This document shows positions 16,140 to 24,825 of a DNA stretch of 64,000 nucleotides, in pieces (the first letter of the stretch is position 1; each line of letters begins with the position of its first letter). The stretch comes from Mycobacterium sp. ELW1. Its GTDB lineage: Bacteria; Actinomycetota; Actinomycetes; Mycobacteriales; Mycobacteriaceae. Where the stretch lies: assembly GCF_008329905.1 (NCBI RefSeq), contig NZ_CP032155.1:5766001-5830000 (forward strand), read 5' to 3'. Under the pieces are notes generated by a model. It did no database searches, was not told the DNA's origin, and saw nothing but the letters and a program-made list of their open reading frames with translations. Both the position numbers and the translations under genes were made by a program.

Positions 16140-16834
16140 CGCTTTTCCGCGCGAATCACCACGATTTCCTCCTCCCGCCGACCACGCGGCAGCATACCGA
16201 TCTTCTCCATCCAGGACGCTCGAGCACTCAGCACCGGCCCGAACGGAATGATCTGGCTGAGAACCACGTCCGCGCTCAGCCCTGCGCCGCGCAAGCGGCT
16301 CAGCGACTGCTCGGTGTCCGAGAACTCGGACTGCACGATGAGCATCGTTCCGGTCTTGCTGAGCAGTTCGGCCGCCGAGTCACACAGTGGATCCAGCACC
16401 TGGCGGCCGTCGGCGCCGGCATTCCAGGCCGTCGGCGGCCCCACTTGCGCGGAGATCTCCTCGAGGTGAGCGTCGGGACTCGTTGGCACATAAGGCGGAT
16501 TGGAGACCACGAGATCGAAGGGACCTTCCGCGAGGGCATCTCCCCAGGTTCCCAGCCGCGTGTCGACGCCGACGCCGGCTTCATCGGCATTGTCGGTCGC
16601 GCATCGAACCGCCTTGGGGCAGATGTCGAATGCGGTGACACTGCGAGCTCCCAATTGCGCGGCAGCGATCGCGATCACACCGCTTCCGGTGCAGAGATCG
16701 ACGACACGACGGCCGGAGACAGCGCCGGTGAGGGTCATGGCTTCGATGAGCAGTTGCGAATCCTGTTGTGGCGCATATACGCCAGGAACACTTCCAACCG
16801 AACTTTCAAGGTCGGGGTAGAGAATGGTCAACAT
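16136..16834 (-). CDS. HemK/PrmC-type methyltransferase
   Basis: 232 residues. The SAM-binding motif is VVDLCTGSGVIAIAAAQLG, with an acidic residue after it (FDICPKA), and the active-site NPPYVP motif is present. The NPPY motif marks methylation of a glutamine or adenine amide/amine nitrogen. The protein is shorter than release-factor PrmC and lacks its N-terminal helical domain, so it is a HemK2-like relative. It is the first gene of the pair with the CDGSH protein. Confidence 0.85.
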   Translation of the reverse strand: MLTILYPDLESSVGSVPGVYAPQQDSQLLIEAMTLTGAVSGRRVVDLCTGSGVIAIAAAQLGARSVTAFDICPKAVRCATDNADEAGVGVDTRLGTWGDALAEGPFDLVVSNPPYVPTSPDAHLEEISAQVGPPTAWNAGADGRQVLDPLCDSAAELLSKTGTMLIVQSEFSDTEQSLSRLRGAGLSADVVLSQIIPFGPVLSARASWMEKIGMLPRGRREEEIVVIRAEKR

Positions 16835-16958
16835 TGGCCTTTCGACAGTTGATCGCGCCCGTGTTTTCTCACCGCGCTGCGGAAGAAATGCCCGATTACA
16901 GGGGCGTTAAACCCGCTGATGGGTTTGCCCGCGTCACCGACCGGGAAGGCCGTTCGGT

Positions 16959-17657
16959 GTGAAAGCTTCCGATCTTGCAGCCTTACCCATCGCCGCCGGC
17001 GCGGCCCTGCGCCAGCGTCGCCTCTTCCATCCCAGCGGGGTGTTGGCCAACGGCACGATCGAACGGTTGTCGCCACCGAATGAAGGCCTGCCGATCGAAT
17101 CCGGGGACGTCGTCGGCCGTATCTCCAAGGCGGTGGGCACCCCCGGCGCCCTGCCGGACGCCGCGGGGTTGGCCTGGCGGATGTCCCCTGCCCCGTTCGC
17201 GGCCACCCCGTGGGACGTCTTGCTGGTGTCAGCGGGTTTCGGATCGAGCGCGATGGTGCCCAACCGGGTGGCATTGCGCGCGGTGACATCGTGGTCGGAG
17301 GCCGTGTACTCGAGTCTGCTGCCGCTGCGATACGAGGACGAGCTGTGGTGGATTCGCGCTCGTCTGACCACACCTGTCGGCGGTTCGGGATTGTCGTTGC
17401 GGGCGGTGCATCAACGGATCAACGGCGACGGTGTCGACTTCGACATCGAGCAGGCGTGCGGCGGCGGCGAATTCACGCCGCTGGCCGCCCTGCGGCTCAC
17501 CGAGGTGGTGCCGCTGGCCAAGCACGCCGAGCGTGACATCTCCTTCGACCCGGTCCGGCACAGCGCACCGGAAGTCCGGGTCTGGCCCGAATGGTTGCGG
17601 AACTTCCGGGCCCTGGCGTACCGCAGCAGCCGCGAAGGACGCGACGGCGAGTCCTAG
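16959..17657 (+). CDS. Conserved mycobacterial protein, unknown function
   Basis: 232 residues from a GTG start. The N-terminal segment (LPIAAGAALRQRRLFHPSGV) and a catalytic-looking WWIRARL region are distinctive; I recall close relatives being labelled phosphodiesterase in mycobacterial genomes without clear support. There is no signal peptide or membrane helix. It has its own promoter divergent from the methyltransferase. It overlaps the converging small acidic gene by 4 nt. Confidence 0.65.
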   Translation: MKASDLAALPIAAGAALRQRRLFHPSGVLANGTIERLSPPNEGLPIESGDVVGRISKAVGTPGALPDAAGLAWRMSPAPFAATPWDVLLVSAGFGSSAMVPNRVALRAVTSWSEAVYSSLLPLRYEDELWWIRARLTTPVGGSGLSLRAVHQRINGDGVDFDIEQACGGGEFTPLAALRLTEVVPLAKHAERDISFDPVRHSAPEVRVWPEWLRNFRALAYRSSREGRDGES

Positions 17658-17827
17658 TCGGGCGGCTCCTGGTCGGGGGACTCGGCGACGTCAGGGGCCA
17701 GCTCGCGGGTGGCCATCCCGCCTTGGCCGCCCTTATCCGTGGGACCGGGCCGGCCACCGCGCGGCTCGTCCTGGTGGTCGTCGGTGTAGTCGGCGTGGTC
17801 TTCTTCATCCGAGGTGCGGTCGGTCAT
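17654..17827 (-). CDS. Small acidic hydrophilic protein
   Basis: 57 residues from the ATG at 17827; a longer frame to 17908 looks non-coding. It is rich in Asp, Glu, Gln and His (TSDEEDHADYTDDHQDEP) and has Gly/Pro spacers, so it is probably disordered. No family recognised. It ends by overlapping the converging gene. Confidence 0.45.
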   Translation of the reverse strand: MTDRTSDEEDHADYTDDHQDEPRGGRPGPTDKGGQGGMATRELAPDVAESPDQEPPD

Positions 17828-17935
17828 GACCACCGGGATTACCCCCGCGCCATGCGTTTCAACCCGTCGGTGGGGCGTATCACGCCGGCCCCACCTGTTC
17901 GGCACCAAACACCGAGTGGAATAGGGGATTTGCGA

Positions 17936-18922
17936 TCAGTTGGCCGCGTCGCGCAGCTTCGCCAACAGCGGTTCGGCCGCCTTCGCCAGGAACTCGTCCT
18001 GCCCCTCGTCACCGATCTGCACGAGTGCGATGTCGGTGAATCCGGCTTCCCAGTACGCCCTGACCGATTCGACGATGGCGTCCAGGTCAGGCCCGCACGG
18101 AATGCTGTCAGCGACGTCCTGCGGTCTGACGAACTGGGTGGCGCCCGCGAATCCGGCCGGGGTGGGCAGGTCGGCGTTGACATCCCAGCCGCCGCCGAAC
18201 CAGCGGAACTGGTCGTGCGCGCGCTGGATGGCGGCGTCGCGGTCGGTGTCCCAGCACACCGGGATCTGCCCGATGACCCGGCCGCCGCCGGCCAGACCGG
18301 TGGCCCGGCGAGCCCCGTGCCAGGAGTCGACCAGTTTGCCGTCGGGTTCCACGGCGATCAGGTGGTCGCTTGCGGCCGCAAAGGCCTCCACGGAACGCTC
18401 GCCCGACATCGCGACGCCGATGGTGACCGGCTCGTCGGGGACGTCCCATATCCGTGCCGAATCGACTTCGAAGTATTCGCCCTTGTGGTCGACGAGTTCA
18501 CCGCTCAACAGCTCGCGGATCACCACGATCGCCTCTTTGAGCATGTCCTGGCGCCGCTGGATCGTCGGCCATCCCTTGCCGACGACGTGTTCGTTGAGGT
18601 TCTCACCCGAGCCCAGACCGAGGGTGAATCGCCCGTCGGCCAGGATCTGCAGGGTCGCGGCCTGCTGCGCGACCACAGCGGGGTGGTAGCGCATCGTCGG
18701 GCACGTCACGTACGTGTAGAGCGCCACCCGCTCGGTCGCGTGGGCGACCGCGCCGAGCGTCGTCCAGGCGTTGGGGGCGTGCCCTTGGGATGTCAGCCAG
18801 GGCGAGAAGTGGTCACTGGAGACTTCGAAGTCGAAGCCCGCTTGTTCAGCCGAAACAGCGTAGCGCACAAGGTCTTTGGGCCCGCTCTGCTCGGTCATCA
18901 GGGTGTATCCGAAGCGCGTCAT
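17936..18922 (-). CDS. F420-dependent LLM-class oxidoreductase (Fgd-related)
   Basis: 328 residues of a luciferase-like TIM barrel. It opens with FGYTLMTEQSGPKDLVRYA and has SSDHFSPWL, GLGSGENLNEHVVG and VTIGVAMSGERS, the hallmarks of the TIGR03557 group related to F420-dependent glucose-6-phosphate dehydrogenase. It should transfer hydride between F420 and an alcohol or sugar substrate; the SGEN loop is the cofactor-phosphate contact in the family. It lies 36 nt beyond the stop of the YqeY gene on the same strand, so the two may be co-transcribed. Confidence 0.87.
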   Translation of the reverse strand: MTRFGYTLMTEQSGPKDLVRYAVSAEQAGFDFEVSSDHFSPWLTSQGHAPNAWTTLGAVAHATERVALYTYVTCPTMRYHPAVVAQQAATLQILADGRFTLGLGSGENLNEHVVGKGWPTIQRRQDMLKEAIVVIRELLSGELVDHKGEYFEVDSARIWDVPDEPVTIGVAMSGERSVEAFAAASDHLIAVEPDGKLVDSWHGARRATGLAGGGRVIGQIPVCWDTDRDAAIQRAHDQFRWFGGGWDVNADLPTPAGFAGATQFVRPQDVADSIPCGPDLDAIVESVRAYWEAGFTDIALVQIGDEGQDEFLAKAAEPLLAKLRDAAN

Positions 18923-18958
18923 GCGCGTCGAGTACCCCGACGCCGGAGAGCGAAACGA

Positions 18959-19423
18959 CTACAAGCGCGCTTTGACCGCCGCGGACAGCCGCGACCCGTC
19001 GGCCTTGCCCGCGGCGATCGCGTTGGCCGCCTTCATCACCAGACCCATCTGCTTGGTCGACGGGCGTTCACCGATCTCCTCCGCGACCTGTGCGATCGCG
19101 GTGTCGGCCACATCGGCCACCTCGGCGTCGGTCAGCGGGGTCGGCAGGTACTCGTCGATGATCCGGGCCTCGGCGTGTTCCTCGGCGGCCAGCTCGCCGC
19201 GCCCGTTCTGGGTGTAGATCTCGGCGGACTCGCTGCGCTTCTTGGACTCCCTCGCGAGGACTTTCAGCACCTCCTCGTCGGAGAGGTCGCGCGCCTGCTT
19301 GCCCGAGACCTCCTCGGTCTGGATCGCCGCGAGCAGCAGCCGCAGCGTCGCGGTACGCAACTTGTCCTGGGTCTTCATCGCTTCGGTGAGGTCTGATCTC
19401 AGCCGGTCCTTGAGCTCCGCCAT
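18959..19423 (-). CDS. GatB/YqeY domain protein
   Basis: 154 residues, matching the YqeY family: an N-terminal helical block (LKDRLRSDLTEAMKTQDKLR), a RLLLAAIQTEEV helix, a KRSESAEIYTQNGR linker and the C-terminal three-helix YqeY tail (EYLPTPLTDAEV, then RPSTKQMGLVMKA). YqeY resembles the tRNA-binding tail of GatB and may take part in tRNA-linked amidotransfer or quality control. It corresponds to M. tuberculosis Rv3688c and begins the long stretch of conserved order. Confidence 0.9.
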   Translation of the reverse strand: MAELKDRLRSDLTEAMKTQDKLRTATLRLLLAAIQTEEVSGKQARDLSDEEVLKVLARESKKRSESAEIYTQNGRGELAAEEHAEARIIDEYLPTPLTDAEVADVADTAIAQVAEEIGERPSTKQMGLVMKAANAIAAGKADGSRLSAAVKARL

Positions 19424-19522
19424 GGCGCAAACGCTACGCGCCCGGGATGGCGGGGACGTTGAGAAATACTTCGCCGCTCGACAGGATGGGCTGATGAGCT
19501 ACGACGTCGGGGACGTTCGCCG

Positions 19523-20737
19523 GTGACGGTACCGCCTGCCGGACCTCCAGGACCGCCGCCGGGATGGCCTGGTCAACCGCACTTCCCGCCGCCCGGATAT
19601 CCCTCGCCGGGTTACCCACCGCCCGGCTATCCACCGCCCGGCTATCCCCCGCCTGGTTACCCACCGCCCGGGTACGGGCCGCCGGGCTATCCCCCGCCGG
19701 GCTACCCACCGCCGGGTTACGGCCCTCCTGGATTCCCGCCGCCCGGCTACGGCCCCCAGCTGCCGATGGCGGCAAAGCCCGGCATCATTCCGCTGCGGCC
19801 GCTGTCGCTCAGCGACATCTTCAACGGCGCTGTCGGGTACATCCGGGCCAACCCGAAGGCCACGCTGGGTCTGACGACGGTCGTCGTGGTGATCACTCAG
19901 GCGCTCGCGCTGATCCTGCAGTTGGGTCCGCTGCTCTCGATGGGCAAGGTGGGCGCCCAGACCGGTGAGGAGCTGTCCACGCCGGCGTTGGTGGGCTCCG
20001 CGGCGTCCAGTGTGACCAGCGGGCTGACCACCGCCCTGGCCGGAATTCTGCTGTCCGGCATGCTCACCGTCGTCGTGGGCCGTGCGGTCTTCGGCACGAA
20101 GATCACCGTCGGCGAGGCGTGGCAGCGTCTCCGCGGCAGGCTGTGGGCATTGATCGGGTTCAGTGCCCTCGAGGTCCTCGCGGTCCTGCTGTTGGTGGGG
20201 GTGGTCGCGGCGGTCATCGCCGGTGTCGCGGTGGCCGGCAACGGCACCGCTGCGGTGATCATCGGCATTCCGCTGGTGCTCGGGTTGATCGCTGCGCTGG
20301 TCTACCTCTACACCGCGCTGTCATTCGCGCCGGCCGCCGTCGTACTCGAGCGCAAACCGATCGTGGCATCAATCCGGCGCTCGTTTGGCTTGGTAAGCAA
20401 CCACTTCTGGCGCATCTTCGGCATCCGGCTGCTCGCCTCGGTGGTGGCCGGGGTCATCGCCGGAGCGGTCGCCGTCCCGTTCAGCATCGCCGGGCAGGTG
20501 TTCCTCCTCGGAGCGGACTCCTCGGGGCCGATCATCCTCGCCACCACGTTGACCGCCGTCGGGGGTGCGATCGCGCAGATCATCGTCGCACCGTTCACCG
20601 CAGGGGTGACGGTGCTGCTGTACACCGACACCCGCATTCGCGCGGAGGCGTTCGATCTGGTGCTGCAGACCGGTGCCACCGCGGCGCCCGCGGACACCGC
20701 GGCCGCCGACGATCTGTGGCTCACACCGGGGCGCTGA
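19523..20737 (+). CDS. Pro-rich membrane protein (Rv3689-like)
   Basis: 404 residues from a GTG start. Residues 5-75 are repeats of the type GYPPPGYPP, rich in Pro, Gly and Tyr, probably extended and surface-directed. About six membrane helices follow (for example TTVVVVITQALALILQLGPL, then LEVLAVLLLVGVVAAVIAGV). This matches the mycobacterial Rv3689 family, with a membrane domain like that of glycerophosphodiester phosphodiesterases. It sits just before the DUF4129-DUF4350-MoxR-DUF58 operon and probably belongs to it. A 10-codon frame (19494-19526) overlaps its start. Confidence 0.8.
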   Translation: MTVPPAGPPGPPPGWPGQPHFPPPGYPSPGYPPPGYPPPGYPPPGYPPPGYGPPGYPPPGYPPPGYGPPGFPPPGYGPQLPMAAKPGIIPLRPLSLSDIFNGAVGYIRANPKATLGLTTVVVVITQALALILQLGPLLSMGKVGAQTGEELSTPALVGSAASSVTSGLTTALAGILLSGMLTVVVGRAVFGTKITVGEAWQRLRGRLWALIGFSALEVLAVLLLVGVVAAVIAGVAVAGNGTAAVIIGIPLVLGLIAALVYLYTALSFAPAAVVLERKPIVASIRRSFGLVSNHFWRIFGIRLLASVVAGVIAGAVAVPFSIAGQVFLLGADSSGPIILATTLTAVGGAIAQIIVAPFTAGVTVLLYTDTRIRAEAFDLVLQTGATAAPADTAAADDLWLTPGR

Positions 20738-20750
20738 CGCGCCGATCACC

Positions 20751-21404
20751 ATGCCTGTCATCGACATCGACCGGGAGACCGCTCACGACGCGGCCCAGCG
20801 TGAGCTGGCCAAACCGATCTACCCGAAGGAATCCTTGACCGACAGGCTCAATGAGTGGCTACAGGAACTGCTGTACCGGGTGATCGCCAAAGGGGCTTCC
20901 ATTCCAGGTGGGTGGTTGACCATCGCGGTGCTGGCGATCGTGGTGGTGGTGGCGTTCGTCGTCGCGGTGCGCATCGCCAGGCGGACGATGCGCACCAGCC
21001 GAGGTGGCGACGCGGGACTGTTCGGCATGCGCGAACTCAGCTCGGCCGAACACCGGGCCACCGCTGAATCATATGCGGCGCAAGGAAACTGGGCCGCGGC
21101 TATCCGGCACCGGCTTCGCGCGGTGGCCCGCCACCTCGAGGAGACCGGTCTGCTCAACGCGGTCCCGGGCCGCACCGCCAACGAACTCGCCGCGGATGCC
21201 GGCGAGCTGCTGCCGGCGTTCGGCGGCGACTTACGCCGGGCGGCAACGGTGTTCAACGACGTCACCTACGGCGAGCAACCCGGTACCGAACCGGACTACC
21301 GCATGGTCGCCGCCCTTGACGAGGCCCTGCGCCGGCACGCCGGCCCGGCGGGTTCCGAGGGCGATGCTCCCGTCGTCGCCGACACGTGGGCTCCGCTGCG
21401 GTGA
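20751..21404 (+). CDS. DUF4129 domain membrane protein
   Basis: 217 residues from the ATG at 20751. One central membrane helix (WLTIAVLAIVVVVAFVVAV, about 50-70). The C-terminal domain has the DUF4129 pattern: YAAQGNWAAAIRHRLRAVAR, then RTANELAADAG, then FNDVTYGEQPGT. DUF4129 proteins travel with MoxR, DUF58 and DUF4350 genes in a system for envelope protein maturation. It overlaps the next gene by 4 nt (GTGA). It corresponds to Rv3690. Confidence 0.85.
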   Translation: MPVIDIDRETAHDAAQRELAKPIYPKESLTDRLNEWLQELLYRVIAKGASIPGGWLTIAVLAIVVVVAFVVAVRIARRTMRTSRGGDAGLFGMRELSSAEHRATAESYAAQGNWAAAIRHRLRAVARHLEETGLLNAVPGRTANELAADAGELLPAFGGDLRRAATVFNDVTYGEQPGTEPDYRMVAALDEALRRHAGPAGSEGDAPVVADTWAPLR

Positions 21405-22522
21405 GCGCCACCCTCGGCCAGCGGTGGCGCACCGGACGCTGGATTGTCCTGGCGCTGATCGTGATCTCGGCGATCGCGGCGGTCAGCGCGGTCCTCACCG
21501 CGCCGCGACCGGGCGGCCGGATGGATCCGGACTCCACCAGCCCCGACGGCGCGCACGCCCTGGTCGCCCTGCTGCGTGAGCGCGGTGTCGACGTCGTCGT
21601 CGCCGACACCGTCGCCGATGTCGAGAATGCCGCCCGCCCGGACACCCTGCTACTGGCGGCCGAGACGTACAACACCCGGGGCGAGGATCTACTGGCCCGC
21701 CTGGCGGATGTCCCGGGCGACCGGCTGCTGCTGGAACCCACCTCGCGGGTACGGCAGGCGCTGGCCGCCGATATCCGCCTCGGCGGTGCCAGCATGCTGA
21801 CTTCCGAGCCCGATTGCGACCTGCGCGAGGCGAACCGCGCCGGGACCGCGCAATTGGGCGCCACCGAGACCTATGAGAAAGCCGGCGACCTCGACGTGAC
21901 CCGCTGCTACGGCGGCGCAGTGGTGCGCTACCAGGACGGCGGCCGCACCGTCACCGTCGTCGGCACCGCGGACTTCATGACCAACGGCGGCCTGCTCAGC
22001 GAGGGCAACGCGGCGCTGGCGATGAATCTGGCCGGTGACCGGCCGCGGCTCATCTGGTATGCCCCGCAGAAGCCGGAAGGTGAAGGGGCAGAGGGCTCGT
22101 CGCTGACCGATCTGATGCCCGACGCAGTCAGCTGGCTGGTGTGGCAGCTGTGTCTGGCGGTGCTTCTGCTGGCCGTATGGCAGGGCCGCCGGTTGGGGCC
22201 GCTGGTTGCCGAGAAGTTGCCGGTGGTGGTGCGAGCATCCGAGACCGTCGAGGGCCGTGCCCGGCTCTACCGGTCTCGGCGAGCCCGCGGACAAGCCGCC
22301 GAGGCCCTGCGTACCGCGACGCTGCAGCGGCTGGCGCCGCGACTCGGTTTGGGCCCCAACGCCTCTCCAGCGGCGGTGACATCCGCGGTCGCGCAGCGCT
22401 ACACCGGGGACCCGAACACCGTGCAGCATGTGCTGTTCGGGCCACCCCCGTCGACCGATACCGATCTGCTCCAACTAGCCCATGCGCTCGACGACATCGA
22501 AAGGCAGGTCACGACGTCGTGA
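21401..22522 (+). CDS. DUF4350 domain membrane protein
   Basis: 373 residues starting at the GTG of the GTGA overlap; an earlier in-frame GTG at 21386 is less likely. Two membrane helices bracket a large extracellular part: IVLALIVISAIAAVSAVL near the start and WQLCLAVLLLAVWQGRRLG near residue 250. The DUF4350 core has TSPDGAHALVALLRERGV followed by ADTVADVENA. This domain is found with MoxR-type operons and its role is not known. It overlaps moxR by 4 nt. It corresponds to Rv3691. Confidence 0.85.
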   Translation: MSATLGQRWRTGRWIVLALIVISAIAAVSAVLTAPRPGGRMDPDSTSPDGAHALVALLRERGVDVVVADTVADVENAARPDTLLLAAETYNTRGEDLLARLADVPGDRLLLEPTSRVRQALAADIRLGGASMLTSEPDCDLREANRAGTAQLGATETYEKAGDLDVTRCYGGAVVRYQDGGRTVTVVGTADFMTNGGLLSEGNAALAMNLAGDRPRLIWYAPQKPEGEGAEGSSLTDLMPDAVSWLVWQLCLAVLLLAVWQGRRLGPLVAEKLPVVVRASETVEGRARLYRSRRARGQAAEALRTATLQRLAPRLGLGPNASPAAVTSAVAQRYTGDPNTVQHVLFGPPPSTDTDLLQLAHALDDIERQVTTS

Positions 22523-23502
22523 CGAATTTTGCCCAGCCACCCTCCCCCATCGCCGAGCATGACGCGGCGCGCAGCGCCCTGCTCGCCCTGCGCAGTGAGA
22601 TCGCCAAAGCCGTCGTCGGCCAGGACGCCGTGGTGAGCGGGCTGGTGATCGCCCTGCTGTGCCGCGGACACGTTCTCCTGGAGGGTGTTCCGGGCGTGGC
22701 GAAGACCCTTCTGGTGCGGGCGATGTCGGCCGCGCTGCAACTGGATTTCAAGCGGGTTCAGTTCACCCCCGACCTGATGCCGGGTGATGTCACCGGGTCG
22801 CTGGTCTATGACGCCAAGACCGCGGCGTTCGTGTTCCACGAGGGGCCGGTGTTCACCAACCTCATGCTGGCCGATGAAATCAACCGGACTCCGCCGAAAA
22901 CCCAAGCCGCACTGCTGGAGGCGATGGAGGAACGTCAGGTCAGCGTCGACGGCGACCCGCGGCCACTGCCGGACCCGTTCATCGTGGCCGCCACGCAGAA
23001 CCCGATCGAGTACGAAGGCACCTATCAGTTGCCCGAGGCGCAACTCGACCGGTTCCTGCTGAAGCTGAATGTCCCGCTCCCGCCGCGCGATCAGGAGATC
23101 GCGATCTTGTCCCGGCACGCGAATGGTTTCGATCCGCGCGACCTGAGCGCCATCCGCCCGGTGGCCGGCACCGCCGAACTGGCCGCGGGCCGCGAAGCGG
23201 TGAAGCGGGTGCTGATCGCCGACGAGGTGTTGGCCTACATCGTCGATATCGTCGGCGCCACGCGGAATTCCCCGTCGCTGCAGCTGGGTGTGTCACCGCG
23301 CGGCGCGACCGCTCTGTTGAGCACGGCACGGTCGTGGGCCTGGTTGTCCGGCCGGGGATACGTGACCCCGGATGACGTCAAGGCGATGGCTCGGCCGACG
23401 CTGCGCCACCGCATCGCGCTGCGCCCCGAGGCCGAACTCGAAGGAGCGACCCCCGACGGCGTGCTGGACGGCATCCTGGCCGCGGTGCCGGTGCCGCGCT
23501 AG
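22519..23502 (+). CDS. MoxR-family AAA+ ATPase
   Basis: 327 residues from the GTG overlapping the previous stop. The Walker A is GVPGVAKTLL, Walker B is LMLADEINRTPPKTQAALLEAM, sensor 1 is ATQNPIE and the MoxR lid domain ends GVSPRGATALLSTARSWAWL. MoxR ATPases act as chaperones that activate or insert metal centres or assemble complexes with DUF58 (VWA-like) partners. The frame extends far upstream, but that part is the shadow of DUF4350. It corresponds to Rv3692. Confidence 0.92.
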   Translation: MTNFAQPPSPIAEHDAARSALLALRSEIAKAVVGQDAVVSGLVIALLCRGHVLLEGVPGVAKTLLVRAMSAALQLDFKRVQFTPDLMPGDVTGSLVYDAKTAAFVFHEGPVFTNLMLADEINRTPPKTQAALLEAMEERQVSVDGDPRPLPDPFIVAATQNPIEYEGTYQLPEAQLDRFLLKLNVPLPPRDQEIAILSRHANGFDPRDLSAIRPVAGTAELAAGREAVKRVLIADEVLAYIVDIVGATRNSPSLQLGVSPRGATALLSTARSWAWLSGRGYVTPDDVKAMARPTLRHRIALRPEAELEGATPDGVLDGILAAVPVPR

Positions 23503-24824
23503 TGATCCTCACCGGACGCGCCGGCCTGATCGCTCTGCTGGGCGCCCTCCCGATCACGCTGTCGCCATGGCCGGCAACGACATTCGTCGTTGCCCTGCTC
23601 GTGCTGCTGGTGATCGTCGCCCTCGACATGGCGCTGGCCGGAAGTCCGCAAGCTCTGCGCCTGACCCGCGAGCCCGACACCTCAGCGCGGCTGGGGCAGA
23701 CGGTGGATGCTGTGGTCCACATTCACAACACCGGGCGCCGCCGGTTCCGCGGTGCGGTGCGGGATGCCTGGCCGCCCAGCGCGTGCGCAGAGCCGCGCGC
23801 ACACTCACTCTCGCTTCGAGCATCCGAAACCAGCACTGTCACAACCCTCTTACGGCCCGTTCGCCGCGGCGATCTGCGGTCGGAGGTTGTCACCGTCCGC
23901 TCGATCGGGCCGTTGGGTGTCGCCGGCCGGCAGCGGTCGCATCCGATCGCCGGGCAGGTTCGGATCCTGCCGCCGTTCCTGTCCCGCAAGCATCTGCCGT
24001 CGCGGCTGGCCCGGCTGCGGGAGATCGACGGGCTGCTGCCGGTGCTGATCCGCGGCCAGGGCACCGAATTCGATTCGCTCCGCGAGTATGTCGTCGGCGA
24101 TGACGTCCGCTCGATCGACTGGCGCGCCACCGCTCGTCGCGCCGACGTGGTGGTCCGCACCTGGCGCCCCGAACGCGACCGGCGTGTGGTGATCGTGCTC
24201 GACACCGGCCGCACGTCGGCGGGTCGTGTCGGTGTCGATCCCACGGCCCGGGACCCGGGCGGCTGGCCACGGCTGGACTGGTCGATGGACGCCGCACTGC
24301 TGCTGGGCGCGCTGGCATCGCGCGCCGGCGACCATGTCGACTTCCTGGCCCACGACCGGCTCACTCGCGCAGCGGTTTTCGGCGCCTCCCGCACCGAGTT
24401 GCTGGCCCACCTGGTGGAGGCGATGGCGCCGCTGGAGCCGGCGCTGATCGAATCGGATGCGACCGCGATGGTGGCCGCCGTGCAGCGCCGGGTGCGCCGT
24501 CGGGCACTGGTGGTGCTGCTGACCGACCTGAACTCTTCGGCGCTCGACGAGGGGCTGCTGCCGGTGCTCCCACGGTTGTCCGCCAAACATCAGGTGATCG
24601 TTGCCGCGGTGTCGGATCCGCGGGTCGACGAATTGGCCGCCGGTCGCGCCGATGCCGCCCAGGTCTACGACGCTGCGGCCGCCGAACGGGCTCGCAACGA
24701 CCGGCGCAGCATTGCCAGCCGGCTGCGGCACAGCGGTGTCGAAGTGGTCGACGCCTCGCCGGAGGATCTCGCGCCGGCCCTGGCCGACCGCTACCTGTCG
24801 ATGAAGGCCACCGGCCGCTTGTAG
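23502..24824 (+). CDS. DUF58 domain protein (MoxR partner)
   Basis: 440 residues; its GTG start overlaps the MoxR stop by 1 nt. Two hydrophobic segments near the start (GLIALLGALPITLSPWP, then TFVVALLVLLVIVALDMAL) anchor it. The DUF58 signature is EFDSLREYVVGDDVRSIDWR. A von Willebrand A-like fold follows with VVIVLDTGRTSAG and VVLLTDLNSSA, whose Asp and Ser/Thr residues form a degenerate metal site. It probably presents substrates to MoxR. It corresponds to Rv3693. Confidence 0.9.
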   Translation: MILTGRAGLIALLGALPITLSPWPATTFVVALLVLLVIVALDMALAGSPQALRLTREPDTSARLGQTVDAVVHIHNTGRRRFRGAVRDAWPPSACAEPRAHSLSLRASETSTVTTLLRPVRRGDLRSEVVTVRSIGPLGVAGRQRSHPIAGQVRILPPFLSRKHLPSRLARLREIDGLLPVLIRGQGTEFDSLREYVVGDDVRSIDWRATARRADVVVRTWRPERDRRVVIVLDTGRTSAGRVGVDPTARDPGGWPRLDWSMDAALLLGALASRAGDHVDFLAHDRLTRAAVFGASRTELLAHLVEAMAPLEPALIESDATAMVAAVQRRVRRRALVVLLTDLNSSALDEGLLPVLPRLSAKHQVIVAAVSDPRVDELAAGRADAAQVYDAAAAERARNDRRSIASRLRHSGVEVVDASPEDLAPALADRYLSMKATGRL

Positions 24825-24825
24825 G

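Noticed and set aside
17591..19396. A 601-codon plus-strand frame over the LLM oxidoreductase and YqeY genes
   Set aside because: It is antisense to two well-supported genes and its residue mix is typical of the complement of high-GC coding DNA. No domain is visible.
19550..19770. Short tandem repeats resembling an array
   Set aside because: The repeats encode in-frame GYPPP units of the Rv3689-like protein, so this is coding, not a CRISPR array.
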